A stretch of DNA of 36,028 nt, taken from assembly GCF_002217285.1 (NCBI RefSeq), contig NZ_MUGW01000023.1:1-36028 (forward strand). The letters run 5' to 3'. Position 1 is the first letter of the stretch. Each line of letters opens with the position of its first letter. Made by a program: the position numbers and the translations under genes. This DNA is from Flavobacterium hercynium (GTDB lineage Bacteria; Bacteroidota; Bacteroidia; Flavobacteriales; Flavobacteriaceae). The notes beneath the pieces were generated by a model. The model had not been told where the DNA came from and made no database searches. It saw nothing but the letters and a program-made list of their open reading frames with translations. Positions 1-10,481 of this stretch are shown piece by piece.

Positions 1-29
1 CGCTATTTCAGGACAAGACACTTTCTTAA
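1..29 (+). CDS. possible 3' end of an upstream gene (partial)
   Basis: In the third frame the first bases read LFQDKTLS followed by a TAA stop at 27-29, and a strong terminator hairpin follows at once. This is what the tail of a plus-strand gene convergent with the RHS operon would look like. Only eight codons are visible, so neither function nor coding status can be established. Confidence 0.25.
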
Positions 30-68
30 AAAAAAAAAGCAACTCATTATGAGTTGCTTTTTTTTTTG
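28..68. terminator. bidirectional intrinsic terminator
   Basis: A perfect 8-bp stem, GCAACTCA (39-46) with TGAGTTGC (50-57), closes a 3-base loop. It is flanked by an A-run (28-38) and a T-run (58-67), which extend the stem and supply a U-tract in both directions. It can end the minus-strand RHS operon and any plus-strand gene entering from the left. Confidence 0.85.
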
Positions 69-145
69 ATTTTGTTTGTGTCTTATTGCGGAGTACAGAA
101 AAATAGTAAACTATTTTTTGAGCATATAGAAATTGTTGGAGTAAT

Positions 146-385
146 TTAAACCATAAATATTATTAAAAAGAAGATTATTATCCCAAAAAATATAACACCT
201 ATCATATGATTCAATGAACTATTTTCATCTTTTTTTTTAGTATTACTACCTAAAGGCCATATTTTTGAAAAAGGAGTGTAGGAAGAAAATCTTATCAAAT
301 TTATTGTATTGATATAAATATATCTTATGAGCGCTCCTAAAAATTCAAGTAAATATCTTCCTAAAATTATTTGTATAAAATCCAT
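146..385 (-). CDS. small two-helix membrane protein, candidate immunity protein
   Basis: A 79-aa protein with a hydrophobic N-terminal segment (about residues 3-30) and a very hydrophobic C-terminal segment (about 62-79), joined by a short polar loop containing a KKKDE patch. Its ATG overlaps the RHS stop codon as TAATG, so translation is probably coupled. I do not recognise the family. A small cotranslated gene directly after an RHS protein with a variable C-terminal tip is the usual position of an immunity gene in polymorphic toxin systems. The membrane location would fit protection against a toxin acting at or across the inner membrane. That function is inferred from position only; it could also be an unrelated small membrane protein. 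Confidence 0.7.
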   Translation of the reverse strand: MDFIQIILGRYLLEFLGALIRYIYINTINLIRFSSYTPFSKIWPLGSNTKKKDENSSLNHMIGVIFFGIIIFFLIIFMV

Positions 386-3300
386 TAATTTTGTTTTTCA
401 ATTTTTTTAGCACCAGCTTTTGTTATAGTAATAAAATTTTTAGTATTAATTTGTGTTAATGCTTTGTTTGTATATCTTATTATAGCTCCTCTAGTGGCAG
501 GTGCTAACTTTGTTATAAAAGTACCTTTAAATGCTGAGCCAAATGTTGCAACATTAAATTTTGAGACGAGTCCAACTTTAAGGGGAGAAGGGAAGATAGT
601 TGTAATTGTATTTACTCCAGAATTTAACACTTCTTGAGGAGATGCTCCCTCACGATTTAGATGCATACCTGAACTTGATTTTGAAATATTCCTTGTAGTG
701 TATACATAAGCATCATCTGCCATTCCATAAGCTACATTCCCTGCTATTTTTAAAGTTGATTTTAAAAAGTTATCATTGTCATTTGACTTTAAATAGTTTT
801 CTTTAATATTTCCAAAAAAGTTTGGTTTGTATTCAGAAATTAAATCCTCATGTTGGTAATTAAGATTTCTAGGGTAAGTCAATTCAAATGAACCAACATT
901 TGCCCCATTTTGCATAGAGTGTGAATAAGTTTCTTGATAGAAAACATCAGGACCAGCCTGAACAATTCTGCTAATTTCTTTACCATTTGAATCTAAATAA
1001 ATAATATCATCTGCTTTGCCCCCATCTTTATCAATCATTCTAATTGGATTATTACCCATCCCCAAATAAGGCGAAGCATATTGTCCATATGGGTCAGTCG
1101 ACAGCCATCTTCCTAAACGACCATCCCAAAGGCGTAATTGAAAAGCTTCCATATTGGTTTCTCCGTCCAGCTCCTGCCCCTGAAAAGCGTAACGGTAATT
1201 TAATGAATTACGACTAGGCAACAACTCCCCAAAAGGGTAGTAGTCTGCAAATGATTTAATAACTGGATTACCACTTTCTTTTTCTATTACAGCCCTAACA
1301 TTTCCTAAATGATCTTTGATTTCATAACTTGCGACGGCGCTTGCTTTTTTATAAACTCCTAGGCGGTCTAACCCGTAAATAGGCAATTCTGCTTGTGTTA
1401 TGCTTCCACCATTGGCTTGATTGTATACAGCCAATGTATTGCCTGATAAATCCAGTTGATAGAAAGTAGTATTTTGCAATGCAAAAGTAGTGGTGTTATA
1501 ACTTTCTTTCTTAACACGTTGCCCTCTCTCATTGTAAAAGAACTTCACTAAAGTATTAGCTCCCTTTTTTATTTCGGTTACTAATCCTGGTGTATTGTAA
1601 AAGTAATATAAATTTTCAGAAACATTTTGTATTAGTTGTCCTATTGCATCGTATTTATAATTATTTGGAGCTTGCGTTTCAATATCTGTAGGATCCGCTG
1701 TTGCTACACGATCAGTAATGCTGAGCAATTGGTTTGTAGTATGCTTAGTATTTCCTGATTTTTCTTCTTCATAATTATAATAGTACTCCAAATCATCTGT
1801 AAAAGTTCCCGTTTCATTGGTACGCTGCAATGTTATTATATTACCATTAGGATCGTAACGTATCCCTTTTTCAGCATAACTGGTTGTTGGATTAATAGCT
1901 GCAGTTGCTGCATTTACATTTCCAAAATTAGCACTGGTCAGCCAGTTATTGCGATCATAATTGTATAAATATCCTTTTTGGTTCGCAATACCTCCCGAGT
2001 AATCACCTGCAGCACCTTTATTGGTCCAACGTGCTGCTTTTATATTTCCGTTATAATCAGATCCTGCAGAAGGAGAAGAAATAATATTTGTTCCAGTTCG
2101 TAAATAGTCACCATTGTAGTAATCTAATGTTAATCCAAAAATATCATTAGAATCTCCGCCTGGATCTTTGGCAGGTTCTAAACTAGGATGATTGATACTT
2201 TTAAGTTGTCCGCCTAAGGTATACACATAGTCTAATCCCTGCGCGCCTTGAGCAATATTTGTACGCTTTAGTTCTCCTGTCTGATAATAAGTATAATCAG
2301 CATGTGTGCTAAAGTTTATGTTATTAACAGAAGTTTCGACTTTTGTTAGTACATCATTCATATTATAAGAGTAGCGATGAATAAACAACTCATCTGCTTT
2401 ATCTTTCTGGAATACGACTTGTCTTATATTTGATTTGTAATCGTAATCATAATGAACGGTTTTTGCTCCTAAACCTTCCGTATACTGAACAATCCATTCC
2501 GCTCTTCCGTATAAATCATAACTGTACCATGTAATATTTGAAATTGTTGCACCCGGCTTTGAATAAGTAATAGCAACATTTCCGGCTAAGTTATTTTGAA
2601 TATAATTTGTATTACTAATACTTGAGGCCGTTAAAACTTCTGATAATGTTAGATTTGAAGGAAGTAGTACAGATGTCGAATTATTAGTAGGATCATCGTA
2701 AATAATGAAATTTTGTTCTGTACGACCTTGAGTACCTGAAGGTAGATTGGACATGTTTGAAGCTGAATCCCAATTAGTTGCAAGAACGCCGCTTTCAATT
2801 GGTCTCGCTAAATAATCATAATCTGTATAGGAAATTTTATTATCACTCTGCAATGCATTTTGTGAAAAACGAATTTGTCCGTCACTTCTATAATTGAACT
2901 TATTTACGCCTTCATCAAGACTTGATACCTCAATGAGTTGGTTTAGGGCATCATACTTATAGGTTGTAAAAAAATTGTTAGTATGAAATGGTATCATATT
3001 CGCAGGAACTTTACCAATACTATTACTTACAGGAAGACTGTTTGGTTGTAAAGCTTTTATTAGTTGTCCCGTTTTGTTGTAAACATTTATGGTATAATCA
3101 TAGTAATTTACATCGTAGGTAACACCTCCATCCTGTGGAAGAACACTACTAATATCATCGTTTGAAGTGGGACGAAAAGTTAATCCTAAAGCGAAAATAG
3201 GTTTTGTAATTAACTCTATTCTATATAGACCGGGACTTATAGCGCTTTTTTCGCCAAGAGTTAATAAATTTCCTGTCCTTAAATTGTAAACATTATATAA

Positions 3301-5436
3301 AGATGCGTTTCCAATAAATTGGAAAGTACTTTCACATCCAACTGGTAGATGTATGTCGACAAAGCCTTGTGAACCTATCAGGGATGTTAGTTTCGAAAAT
3401 CGGGTTCCGCCAGATTTAGCGGTTGCCAATGTTTTGCCTTCAGTGTCCGTAAATAATATATTTTCTTCTCCATTAGGATCAACAGTAACAGTTTTAAAAG
3501 CTTTAAAATTAAAAATAGTATTATTGGGATCATTAAAGACAGCCGTAACGTCGTCTACAGCTTTTACCTCTCCATAAGTATTCCAGCTTCCGGCTAGTGT
3601 TTTAGCAGGATTTGATAAGTTTAGAGGTAGGTCTATAATTTCATTCGCTTTTCTAAAAGAAATTTCATTAAAGATTTGAACAGTCTTAATCTCTCCTCCA
3701 ATAAGCATTTTATAAAGTTTACCTCTTTCTAAAGGATAATTTGCCTGTACTGCATAAGGATTTGCTTCTAATTGAATCATTAGATTATGATTCAGATCTG
3801 GAATTGATTCTATCGGAGTAACATTGCTTTCTGCGTTAATAATACGCATATAATAAGCAGATAATCCTAAATTATCATATTCAGGATATTGTTTTTTATA
3901 AATGTAGGATTCAATATCTCGATTATTTTCAAGATAATCTGTTCCATACATATAATAGGGTTCCTGTGCCGCTGGCATAGTGTAGGAATAACCTGTTTTC
4001 CATTCGCCATTTATTTTGTTTCCCCCAACTACATTTATAATATTATCAGGATTTAGTATATCGTAGTTATTTTGAATAAACGGATCAGTTGCTGTCGCCT
4101 GATAAGGTTCATCTGTATTATTATCACTGTAATAATTAATTAAGCCTTCATTTGGTGTTGAAGGAGCTAAAATTGCTGCTTTAATTATAAAAGAACTGCC
4201 TGAAGTTGCGGTAACTGAAAATGAATTACTTAATGTTATCGTCGGAGCAGTTAATGTTACTGTTAACCCAGGACTTACTGCACCAGTTGCGGTGATTGAC
4301 TGTTTCGCTTTATAATCTTTATTTACTGAAATATTATTAAGTGGAAGAACAGTAGGGTAAATTTCTATTGTCTGACCAGGAACGGTTTTTAAAAAATTTG
4401 CTTTGTCAAAATTTCTAAAAATTGATGGTGCAATAAAGGATGTTTTATCTGGTCTGCCTAAGTTATCATAAACAGTTTCTGTTCCCCAGATTCTGTTAGT
4501 AACGTAATCTTTAGATAAATTTACATCCGGTTTGCCTAAATCGTCAAAATAAGATCTTGATTCACTTGTAGGATTTCCTTTGCTGTCGTATGAAACGTTG
4601 TGAAGCCAGTTGAAAAGGTTATCATTAGAAATGATTACTTCTGATCCTTCATTAATATCTCTTTTAAAATCAAAATAACAACCAGAGGTAATCGTAAGAG
4701 TTGCTCCATTATGATAGAACACTAAATAGTTTGATTGTATTTTAGCTCTATAGTTTGTATCAATATTCCCTTGTTTAATAGCTCCTAATTCAATATCTCT
4801 TACAGGTACACCAGTGTTCAAATACATTATTTCACCAGTTTTTAAAGAACATGAATTTGACCAGGAGCCAGTAATTTTTAGTTGTACGGTTCCATTTTTT
4901 ATCGATAAAAAACCATTGCTACTTCCTTGTCCTGGAATACAATTAAAAACATCAGGTAAATTATTAGAATAATTAATTCCTGCTGCAAAATTAGAAGGGG
5001 ATAAGCTTATGTCCGTATTTACGTTTGTTACTTCATTAGCTAATGAATAGATTATTAACTTATTGTTTTCAATTTTTAAATTATATCCATTTGATATTCC
5101 TCCAGAACTTGTCAATATGGCTCCTAGATCCAGATCAGGCAGACTTGGAGAAATAGTTAATGTTTTTATAATACCGGTTTTCATTGGACCCTGACTCCAA
5201 GAACCACTAAATCGGACTGATAATACATTGTCAACGACAGATAAACTTCCGATAGAAGTTCCATTTGTTGTAGCAATATCGTTTAATTCTAAATTTACAT
5301 TGTAGTCAGGATAATTTCCAAACAGATCTAAATTAAAAGAATTGAATTTTGTTTTGTAAGGTGTTCCGGGGTTTCCAAAAAGAAAAAGCGGGAATAAGAT
5401 TAAACTATATAAATATCTTTTCATAGATTTTGTCAT
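385..5436 (-). CDS. RHS-repeat protein with variable C-terminal tip (pair A, second protein)
   Basis: A 1683-aa RHS/YD-repeat protein. The start at 5436 gives MTKSMKRYLYS; the second Met at 5424 gives a more compact signal peptide. Residues 1-370 hold repeated beta-rich segments. Around 378-422 is a degenerate module resembling a 3-coathanger stack. YD-type repeats run from about 790 to 1370 (YDALNQLIEVSSLDEGVNKF, YDLYGRAEWIVQY and similar). The RHS core, about 1372-1471, begins DHLGNVRAVI and includes YYPFGELLPSR and GRLGRWLSTDPYGQY. The 210-residue tip after the core is unlike other RHS tips I know; it has a Ser/Lys-rich stretch and a moderately hydrophobic region near 1600-1660. In TcC and related RHS proteins the repeats form a hollow shell that encloses the released tip; that is family knowledge. 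It lies 32 bases after the SpvB-like gene and overlaps the small membrane protein gene. No type IX sorting domain is visible. Confidence 0.9.
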   Translation of the reverse strand: MTKSMKRYLYSLILFPLFLFGNPGTPYKTKFNSFNLDLFGNYPDYNVNLELNDIATTNGTSIGSLSVVDNVLSVRFSGSWSQGPMKTGIIKTLTISPSLPDLDLGAILTSSGGISNGYNLKIENNKLIIYSLANEVTNVNTDISLSPSNFAAGINYSNNLPDVFNCIPGQGSSNGFLSIKNGTVQLKITGSWSNSCSLKTGEIMYLNTGVPVRDIELGAIKQGNIDTNYRAKIQSNYLVFYHNGATLTITSGCYFDFKRDINEGSEVIISNDNLFNWLHNVSYDSKGNPTSESRSYFDDLGKPDVNLSKDYVTNRIWGTETVYDNLGRPDKTSFIAPSIFRNFDKANFLKTVPGQTIEIYPTVLPLNNISVNKDYKAKQSITATGAVSPGLTVTLTAPTITLSNSFSVTATSGSSFIIKAAILAPSTPNEGLINYYSDNNTDEPYQATATDPFIQNNYDILNPDNIINVVGGNKINGEWKTGYSYTMPAAQEPYYMYGTDYLENNRDIESYIYKKQYPEYDNLGLSAYYMRIINAESNVTPIESIPDLNHNLMIQLEANPYAVQANYPLERGKLYKMLIGGEIKTVQIFNEISFRKANEIIDLPLNLSNPAKTLAGSWNTYGEVKAVDDVTAVFNDPNNTIFNFKAFKTVTVDPNGEENILFTDTEGKTLATAKSGGTRFSKLTSLIGSQGFVDIHLPVGCESTFQFIGNASLYNVYNLRTGNLLTLGEKSAISPGLYRIELITKPIFALGLTFRPTSNDDISSVLPQDGGVTYDVNYYDYTINVYNKTGQLIKALQPNSLPVSNSIGKVPANMIPFHTNNFFTTYKYDALNQLIEVSSLDEGVNKFNYRSDGQIRFSQNALQSDNKISYTDYDYLARPIESGVLATNWDSASNMSNLPSGTQGRTEQNFIIYDDPTNNSTSVLLPSNLTLSEVLTASSISNTNYIQNNLAGNVAITYSKPGATISNITWYSYDLYGRAEWIVQYTEGLGAKTVHYDYDYKSNIRQVVFQKDKADELFIHRYSYNMNDVLTKVETSVNNINFSTHADYTYYQTGELKRTNIAQGAQGLDYVYTLGGQLKSINHPSLEPAKDPGGDSNDIFGLTLDYYNGDYLRTGTNIISSPSAGSDYNGNIKAARWTNKGAAGDYSGGIANQKGYLYNYDRNNWLTSANFGNVNAATAAINPTTSYAEKGIRYDPNGNIITLQRTNETGTFTDDLEYYYNYEEEKSGNTKHTTNQLLSITDRVATADPTDIETQAPNNYKYDAIGQLIQNVSENLYYFYNTPGLVTEIKKGANTLVKFFYNERGQRVKKESYNTTTFALQNTTFYQLDLSGNTLAVYNQANGGSITQAELPIYGLDRLGVYKKASAVASYEIKDHLGNVRAVIEKESGNPVIKSFADYYPFGELLPSRNSLNYRYAFQGQELDGETNMEAFQLRLWDGRLGRWLSTDPYGQYASPYLGMGNNPIRMIDKDGGKADDIIYLDSNGKEISRIVQAGPDVFYQETYSHSMQNGANVGSFELTYPRNLNYQHEDLISEYKPNFFGNIKENYLKSNDNDNFLKSTLKIAGNVAYGMADDAYVYTTRNISKSSSGMHLNREGASPQEVLNSGVNTITTIFPSPLKVGLVSKFNVATFGSAFKGTFITKLAPATRGAIIRYTNKALTQINTKNFITITKAGAKKIEKQN

Positions 5437-5468
5437 TATGTTTTTGCAAACTGTTTAAAAGAATTGCC

Positions 5469-8400
5469 TTATAAAAACTTGTGATTATAAGTGTTGGATT
5501 TTGATAATTTGAAACCACCAATAATTCCATTTGATGCATCATCAATAATTTCTGAATAGGTTTTAATAAGTTTTCCTGCTGCATCATATTCAAATCTCAT
5601 CGCAAGACCATTATTTCCAATAATATGAGTTAACTCGTCATATTCATTATACACATAACCTTTTATAGAAGAGGATAGGGGACGAATCATTAAATCATCA
5701 AAATAGACTGTTGTTCCATCTGCTGATGTAGCAAAAACAGAGTTTAATACAAGAGGTAAATCTATAGTACTGGTCTTTAAAACCCAGTTGCCCGCTGTAT
5801 AAGATTCTTTAAAAGCTTCTATTGTACCGTTAATATTTAATCTTGCTTTTTCAGCGGTTGCTTTTTTTACCCACACAGAAACTTTATATTTCGAGGCTGG
5901 GCCTATTGGTACTCCATTTATTGCTGAGCGACGAATAAAAACACCAAAAGAAGAAGAGCTTGTAGCTTCTACAGAATATTTTCCAGTGTGAAAGTATGAA
6001 GTATTTCTTTTTGCATTTACCATTTTTATTTCTGGTTCCAGCCAATTGGATCCGACAGATGAAGTACTTTCTGTGCCGATAATATTTTCAGCTCCACAAT
6101 AAAACATCTCACTGTAAGCGGCGTTACCTGTTGACATTATTTTGGAGTCATTATCACCCATTTTGATAGAATTATAATTACCATTTACATCCATTTGCTC
6201 TACTGGTGCAGAAAAATGGTCATAAAGACTAACTTGAGAAACCTGCTTCCATTGGGCAGGTTGAAATCCTATTCCAATAGTCCAGTTAAAGTTGTCATCT
6301 CCGCTATTTGTCGTAGAGTTGTAATTAGTAAACATACCGTTTTCATCTTTTGTTCCGTTCCACACGTAAGTTTTATACTTTCTCCAAATTTTTTGAGAAG
6401 CAGGAGCAGATGCGTTAACACTAGTTAGATTTCCTTCAATATCCTTATAGTTCCAAAGGTTGTTCCAGGTTGTGAGACCAACACCAGTTTCTTTCCATTT
6501 GTTGCTGTTTTTATCCCAGATGTAAGAATAATTAGCAGCTGTCTGTGATAACATGTTTTTATTGTTGTAATTATCAGCTTTCGAACCCATTTCAGGATAT
6601 TTAACATAAGCAGGAATAACTTTTGTTTTATGAGATTGACCATCACTTGAGGTTGTGGTTGTTTCTAATACTTGCCCTGTTAAAAAATCAAATTTATTAT
6701 ATGTAGTCATACTTGATTGACCATTTTCAAAAAGTTTGCTACTTTGTATCATTGTCGGATAAGTAGTTTTTGAAGAAATATTTAAATGAAAAAAGCCTTC
6801 ATATTTTCCAATATCCTTGTTTTCAGTATATGAATTTTTATATGAATTAAAAGTTTCTTTAACCAGGCCTTGTTTAATTTTAGATGTTGGAATATAGTTG
6901 TTTTCTAATTTTTTTAATAATTGATTAGATTTGTTGTATCGTTCTTGCTTAATTAAAGCCCCCATCATAGCGAAATTGTTTGTAATATCATATTTGTACT
7001 TCGTTAATTTTGGGTTTGAAAAAGTTGTTATATTTAGAGGTATATCATCTTCATTTTGAATTTTTTTTATTTTTAAAATTTCACCTAATGAGTACTCCTT
7101 AGAAGTTACAACTTCTGGGCTAACCGTTTTAAAATAGTATTTAGTTATATCCTGGTCTGTTTCTACCTTAACAGTATTGTACATTACACTTGGAGGAGGT
7201 AACTCCGCCATGTATTTTATGTTTTTTTCGTAATTCGATGGAGCATAGGAGGTTATACCTGATGATTTATAATTAAGATCTCCTTTGCTTTGACTATAGC
7301 CATCTTGATTATAATAATAATTAGTATTGTAATTTTTTTCATTTGCATTAACTGTAATTTGTTTTACACGCAAACCACCCCCATTTTGGTCTGTATTAAC
7401 TTTATTTGAATATATTGAATATAAAAATGTATAAGCAGTTCTGTCAGAACAACCTCCTGAAAGGTCAGGGAATTCATTTCGTTTTTTTGTGTGAAGCCTT
7501 GCCATTTCATAGCTGTACTGCGTGTTAAATAACAAATCTAATCCACCGTCAGAATTTGTCGTATTACCTTCTAAATCTGTTTCAAAAGTTACACTTGTAT
7601 CGGATACCGCAACAACATCTACCTCCTTATCCTCTATGTCTACGCTACCTTTTCTTTCATAACAACTGAAATCTCTATATTCGTGAAGAATACCAGCCCA
7701 TATATTAACTTTTGCTTTTTGATTAACAGTGAAAAATAAAGGAAAATTGATTTGGTATGAATTATTAGGGTCTAAATTTTCGACTACAAATCTTAATTTA
7801 TCTGAGTTTTTTGAAAACGTAAATTTCAAGTCATTTTTAAATCTGTTTTCATACTTTACAGCTTCAGTATAATAATCATCTTCTTCATATTTTATTGAAA
7901 TATTAGCGCCAGTAGGATGTGTAATTCTATTTAAATTCCATGCTGTGGCATCACTCTTGTTAAATCCCCAATCATCAGAATTATTGACATTGTATTGTTG
8001 ATTTGGATTTTCATATTGAAAAACATACGGGGGAAGTACCTGAATTCCATTTTTTCCTTTATAAGTAAGTTTGTTTAATGTTAGTCTTCCAAAAGTACTA
8101 TTGACTCCGTTAGGAGTTCCTTTAGCAAGGCTATAGTCGTAGCTGAAATCAATTGTCTTAGTTGAGTAGTTTTGAACATTAGGAAAATAGTAATCAATAT
8201 CTTTATTGTCTAATACATTGCTGTAAAACTCCCCAGACCATCTAGAGTTGTAAATGGGACTGTTATTTATTTCTTCATCGATTGTTCCATCTGAATATCC
8301 AACTTTCCCTGATTCTGACATGTTAATAGTTGCTGTAACTTTTGATAACTGCTCTGAAGGATTTGAATTTCTAAAATTTAATGGGATATCTTTGTTTTTT

Positions 8401-10466
8401 ACAACAATAATTTTATCCAATTTTAATAAAGTATGCTGTTCTTTTTTATAATTTGTTTTAAGTGTATAGATAGCTTCATGATTAACAGCCATTTTCATTG
8501 TAGGAAACGACCCCAAAACATTTAAATAGTACAATCTCTTTTCTAAATCATAGAATCCTAATTTATTTGCTTTTCCATTTTTAGTATATTCTTTATCCGT
8601 ACTTTCCGGAATAGAAATAGCATCAGATCGTTCGTTTTTTACAAAAAGCGCTGTATGAGTTCTTGTTTTTATGGCATCTAAATAATATATTTCTTTTATT
8701 CCCCATTCATAAAGTTTTGAAGTTGGGGTGATTTTATAATCACTACCTCTCGGTGTTCTCCATGTATAACCATCACTCCATTTTCCGTATTCAAAAGTTA
8801 CCCAATATCCCAAATCTTTGTCGTTTATTGTCCCATCACCATCATCTACAAAATCAGAACCTGTAATAGCGGTTAAAAGCCAGTGAGTTGCATATGGGGC
8901 TACTTGAAACTCTTCGTAAAATTTATTACTAATATCTTCATCGTACTTTGATGATCTTGAGAATTTTTCTTTTTGATATACAGGTAGCGTATAATGGTAT
9001 GTTTTACCATCAGGGGTTGTAATTTTAAATGCACCAATTCCATCTTTAGGAATGGAAGTTGTAGTTCGGTTAAAATTCTTTAAATTATATATTAAATTTG
9101 GATTAGAAATAATTTGCTGATTAGTATAAGTTTCTATGTAAGATGATCCTCTTTTACGTTTATTTTCTGAATTATAACCATTGAAATTATTTCCGTCGAT
9201 ATTTACAGTACTATTTAAGGAAGACGTTGGAGAATCAACATTTGTAAATCCCTCTAATATAGTTGCTGGCGTACCATCCCATTTATCAGAATCAATATTT
9301 ATATATGACTCATAAGTGTTGTTGAAGTAAAAATGAAGATCATTAGAATTCAGGTTTTTATTAAGGGGATTTCTGTTATAGTATAGGTTTTTGAAATCTA
9401 TACCATCTACTTTAAATGTTTCTGTTTTTGGAGTTAATGTTCCATATTCAAGAATTTTAGGACTAATATCTCCTGTAATTCCTTGGCCACTTACAGAATA
9501 AAAATCATATGTAGGTAGGATAATATTGTTTCCGATTAAAGATTCGTCACTTTGGTCATAATTTGCCGTATAAGTATCAAATCCGACTTTTGATAGAATA
9601 GTGCTATTTTTTGCGCTATCTAAATTATTAGAATACAATGTTCCTACTCCAATATCTTTATTAGTATCAAAGTAATGATATCTTAATTTAGAAAAAGAAT
9701 AATTTATCTGAAATAAAAAGACGTTTATGTCTACTCCAACTCTGTCTCCGACCTGTCTTACACTGTAACTTGAACTTTGAGTACTTCTATGAGATCCGGT
9801 GTAATTTACTAAATTTATGCCCGTTGAATTGTTTGAATTAGTAGAGGATGATCTTCCTGTACTATTCATTTTTATATCAGCTGTTGCTGATATTGAACTA
9901 CCATCTGATCCTGTACTGACATCCAAACCATATCCACTAGCATTTACTCCTCCATCAAAATTGTAACTATTTTGACCTCCAAAAGCCTTGTTTTCAGAGT
10001 AAGATCCATACAGGCCTACTGTGTATTTACCAGATCCAAGTCCTACACCTACACTAAAATTGTGTTGAGAAATTTCTCCTCCTGGATCAAATACTATTGA
10101 TGATACATTTTCTTGTTTCCAATCATCAGGATATCCACTTACGGCTCTATTAATTGCCCCTGGATTTAAACTCCAGCCTAGACCAACCCACGAAGCATCT
10201 TGATCAGATGCAATTCCTGCATGATAAGATAAGGTTAGTGGATAGCCTCCTTCAGGAGAAGGTACGTCTAATAAAGGCATAACATAGCTAAGGTCTCCAG
10301 TAGCTAAATTAACCATATCAGTTGCATCTACAGGTTCAAAACTTGTCGACTCTGGCGCAACTGGTCCATTGGTAGACGCAAATAAATCGACAGGGAAAAT
10401 TGTTGGAAAAATAATCAACAAGAAAAAAGTGGCAATGAAACGATGGCGTTTGTGGTATTTTGTCAT
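5469..10466 (-). CDS. SpvB-like/YD-repeat giant protein (pair A, first protein)
   Basis: A 1665-aa exported protein with an N-terminal hydrophobic signal (residues 9-30). Residues 51-110 carry the Bacteroidota SpvB-like entry motif: VNLATGDLSYVMPLLDVPSP, LTLSYHAGI, WVGLGWSLNPG. The long middle is beta-rich, Asn/Tyr-rich and of unknown function. Around 1487-1600 is a jelly-roll-like segment resembling a carbohydrate-binding module (HTGKYSVEA, YKVSVWVKK, TTVYFDDLMIRPL). The end holds YD repeats (YNEYDELTHI, FEYDAAGKLIKTYSE). SpvB/TcB-like proteins partner RHS/TcC proteins in toxin complexes, and here the RHS gene follows after 32 bases. It starts 15 bases after the lipoprotein gene. No toxin domain or type IX sorting tail is visible, so it is more likely a scaffold or shell half than the effector. 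Confidence 0.88.
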   Translation of the reverse strand: MTKYHKRHRFIATFFLLIIFPTIFPVDLFASTNGPVAPESTSFEPVDATDMVNLATGDLSYVMPLLDVPSPEGGYPLTLSYHAGIASDQDASWVGLGWSLNPGAINRAVSGYPDDWKQENVSSIVFDPGGEISQHNFSVGVGLGSGKYTVGLYGSYSENKAFGGQNSYNFDGGVNASGYGLDVSTGSDGSSISATADIKMNSTGRSSSTNSNNSTGINLVNYTGSHRSTQSSSYSVRQVGDRVGVDINVFLFQINYSFSKLRYHYFDTNKDIGVGTLYSNNLDSAKNSTILSKVGFDTYTANYDQSDESLIGNNIILPTYDFYSVSGQGITGDISPKILEYGTLTPKTETFKVDGIDFKNLYYNRNPLNKNLNSNDLHFYFNNTYESYINIDSDKWDGTPATILEGFTNVDSPTSSLNSTVNIDGNNFNGYNSENKRKRGSSYIETYTNQQIISNPNLIYNLKNFNRTTTSIPKDGIGAFKITTPDGKTYHYTLPVYQKEKFSRSSKYDEDISNKFYEEFQVAPYATHWLLTAITGSDFVDDGDGTINDKDLGYWVTFEYGKWSDGYTWRTPRGSDYKITPTSKLYEWGIKEIYYLDAIKTRTHTALFVKNERSDAISIPESTDKEYTKNGKANKLGFYDLEKRLYYLNVLGSFPTMKMAVNHEAIYTLKTNYKKEQHTLLKLDKIIVVKNKDIPLNFRNSNPSEQLSKVTATINMSESGKVGYSDGTIDEEINNSPIYNSRWSGEFYSNVLDNKDIDYYFPNVQNYSTKTIDFSYDYSLAKGTPNGVNSTFGRLTLNKLTYKGKNGIQVLPPYVFQYENPNQQYNVNNSDDWGFNKSDATAWNLNRITHPTGANISIKYEEDDYYTEAVKYENRFKNDLKFTFSKNSDKLRFVVENLDPNNSYQINFPLFFTVNQKAKVNIWAGILHEYRDFSCYERKGSVDIEDKEVDVVAVSDTSVTFETDLEGNTTNSDGGLDLLFNTQYSYEMARLHTKKRNEFPDLSGGCSDRTAYTFLYSIYSNKVNTDQNGGGLRVKQITVNANEKNYNTNYYYNQDGYSQSKGDLNYKSSGITSYAPSNYEKNIKYMAELPPPSVMYNTVKVETDQDITKYYFKTVSPEVVTSKEYSLGEILKIKKIQNEDDIPLNITTFSNPKLTKYKYDITNNFAMMGALIKQERYNKSNQLLKKLENNYIPTSKIKQGLVKETFNSYKNSYTENKDIGKYEGFFHLNISSKTTYPTMIQSSKLFENGQSSMTTYNKFDFLTGQVLETTTTSSDGQSHKTKVIPAYVKYPEMGSKADNYNNKNMLSQTAANYSYIWDKNSNKWKETGVGLTTWNNLWNYKDIEGNLTSVNASAPASQKIWRKYKTYVWNGTKDENGMFTNYNSTTNSGDDNFNWTIGIGFQPAQWKQVSQVSLYDHFSAPVEQMDVNGNYNSIKMGDNDSKIMSTGNAAYSEMFYCGAENIIGTESTSSVGSNWLEPEIKMVNAKRNTSYFHTGKYSVEATSSSSFGVFIRRSAINGVPIGPASKYKVSVWVKKATAEKARLNINGTIEAFKESYTAGNWVLKTSTIDLPLVLNSVFATSADGTTVYFDDLMIRPLSSSIKGYVYNEYDELTHIIGNNGLAMRFEYDAAGKLIKTYSEIIDDASNGIIGGFKLSKSNTYNHKFL

Positions 10467-10481
10467 GGTAATGAATTCAGT

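Noticed and set aside
99..118. Small hairpin AAAAATAGT/ACTATTTTT
   Set aside because: It contains only two G/C pairs, and the strong terminator at 28-68 already accounts for the 3' end.
3353..3577. Plus-strand open frame of 74 codons inside the pair A RHS gene
   Set aside because: It lies antisense to a long, well-supported coding region, with no promoter or recognised protein.
5405..5593. Open frame spanning the junction of the SpvB-like and RHS genes
   Set aside because: I checked whether it linked the two genes by a frameshift. The SpvB-like protein already ends with complete YD repeats and the RHS gene has its own signal peptide, so two separate genes are the better reading.
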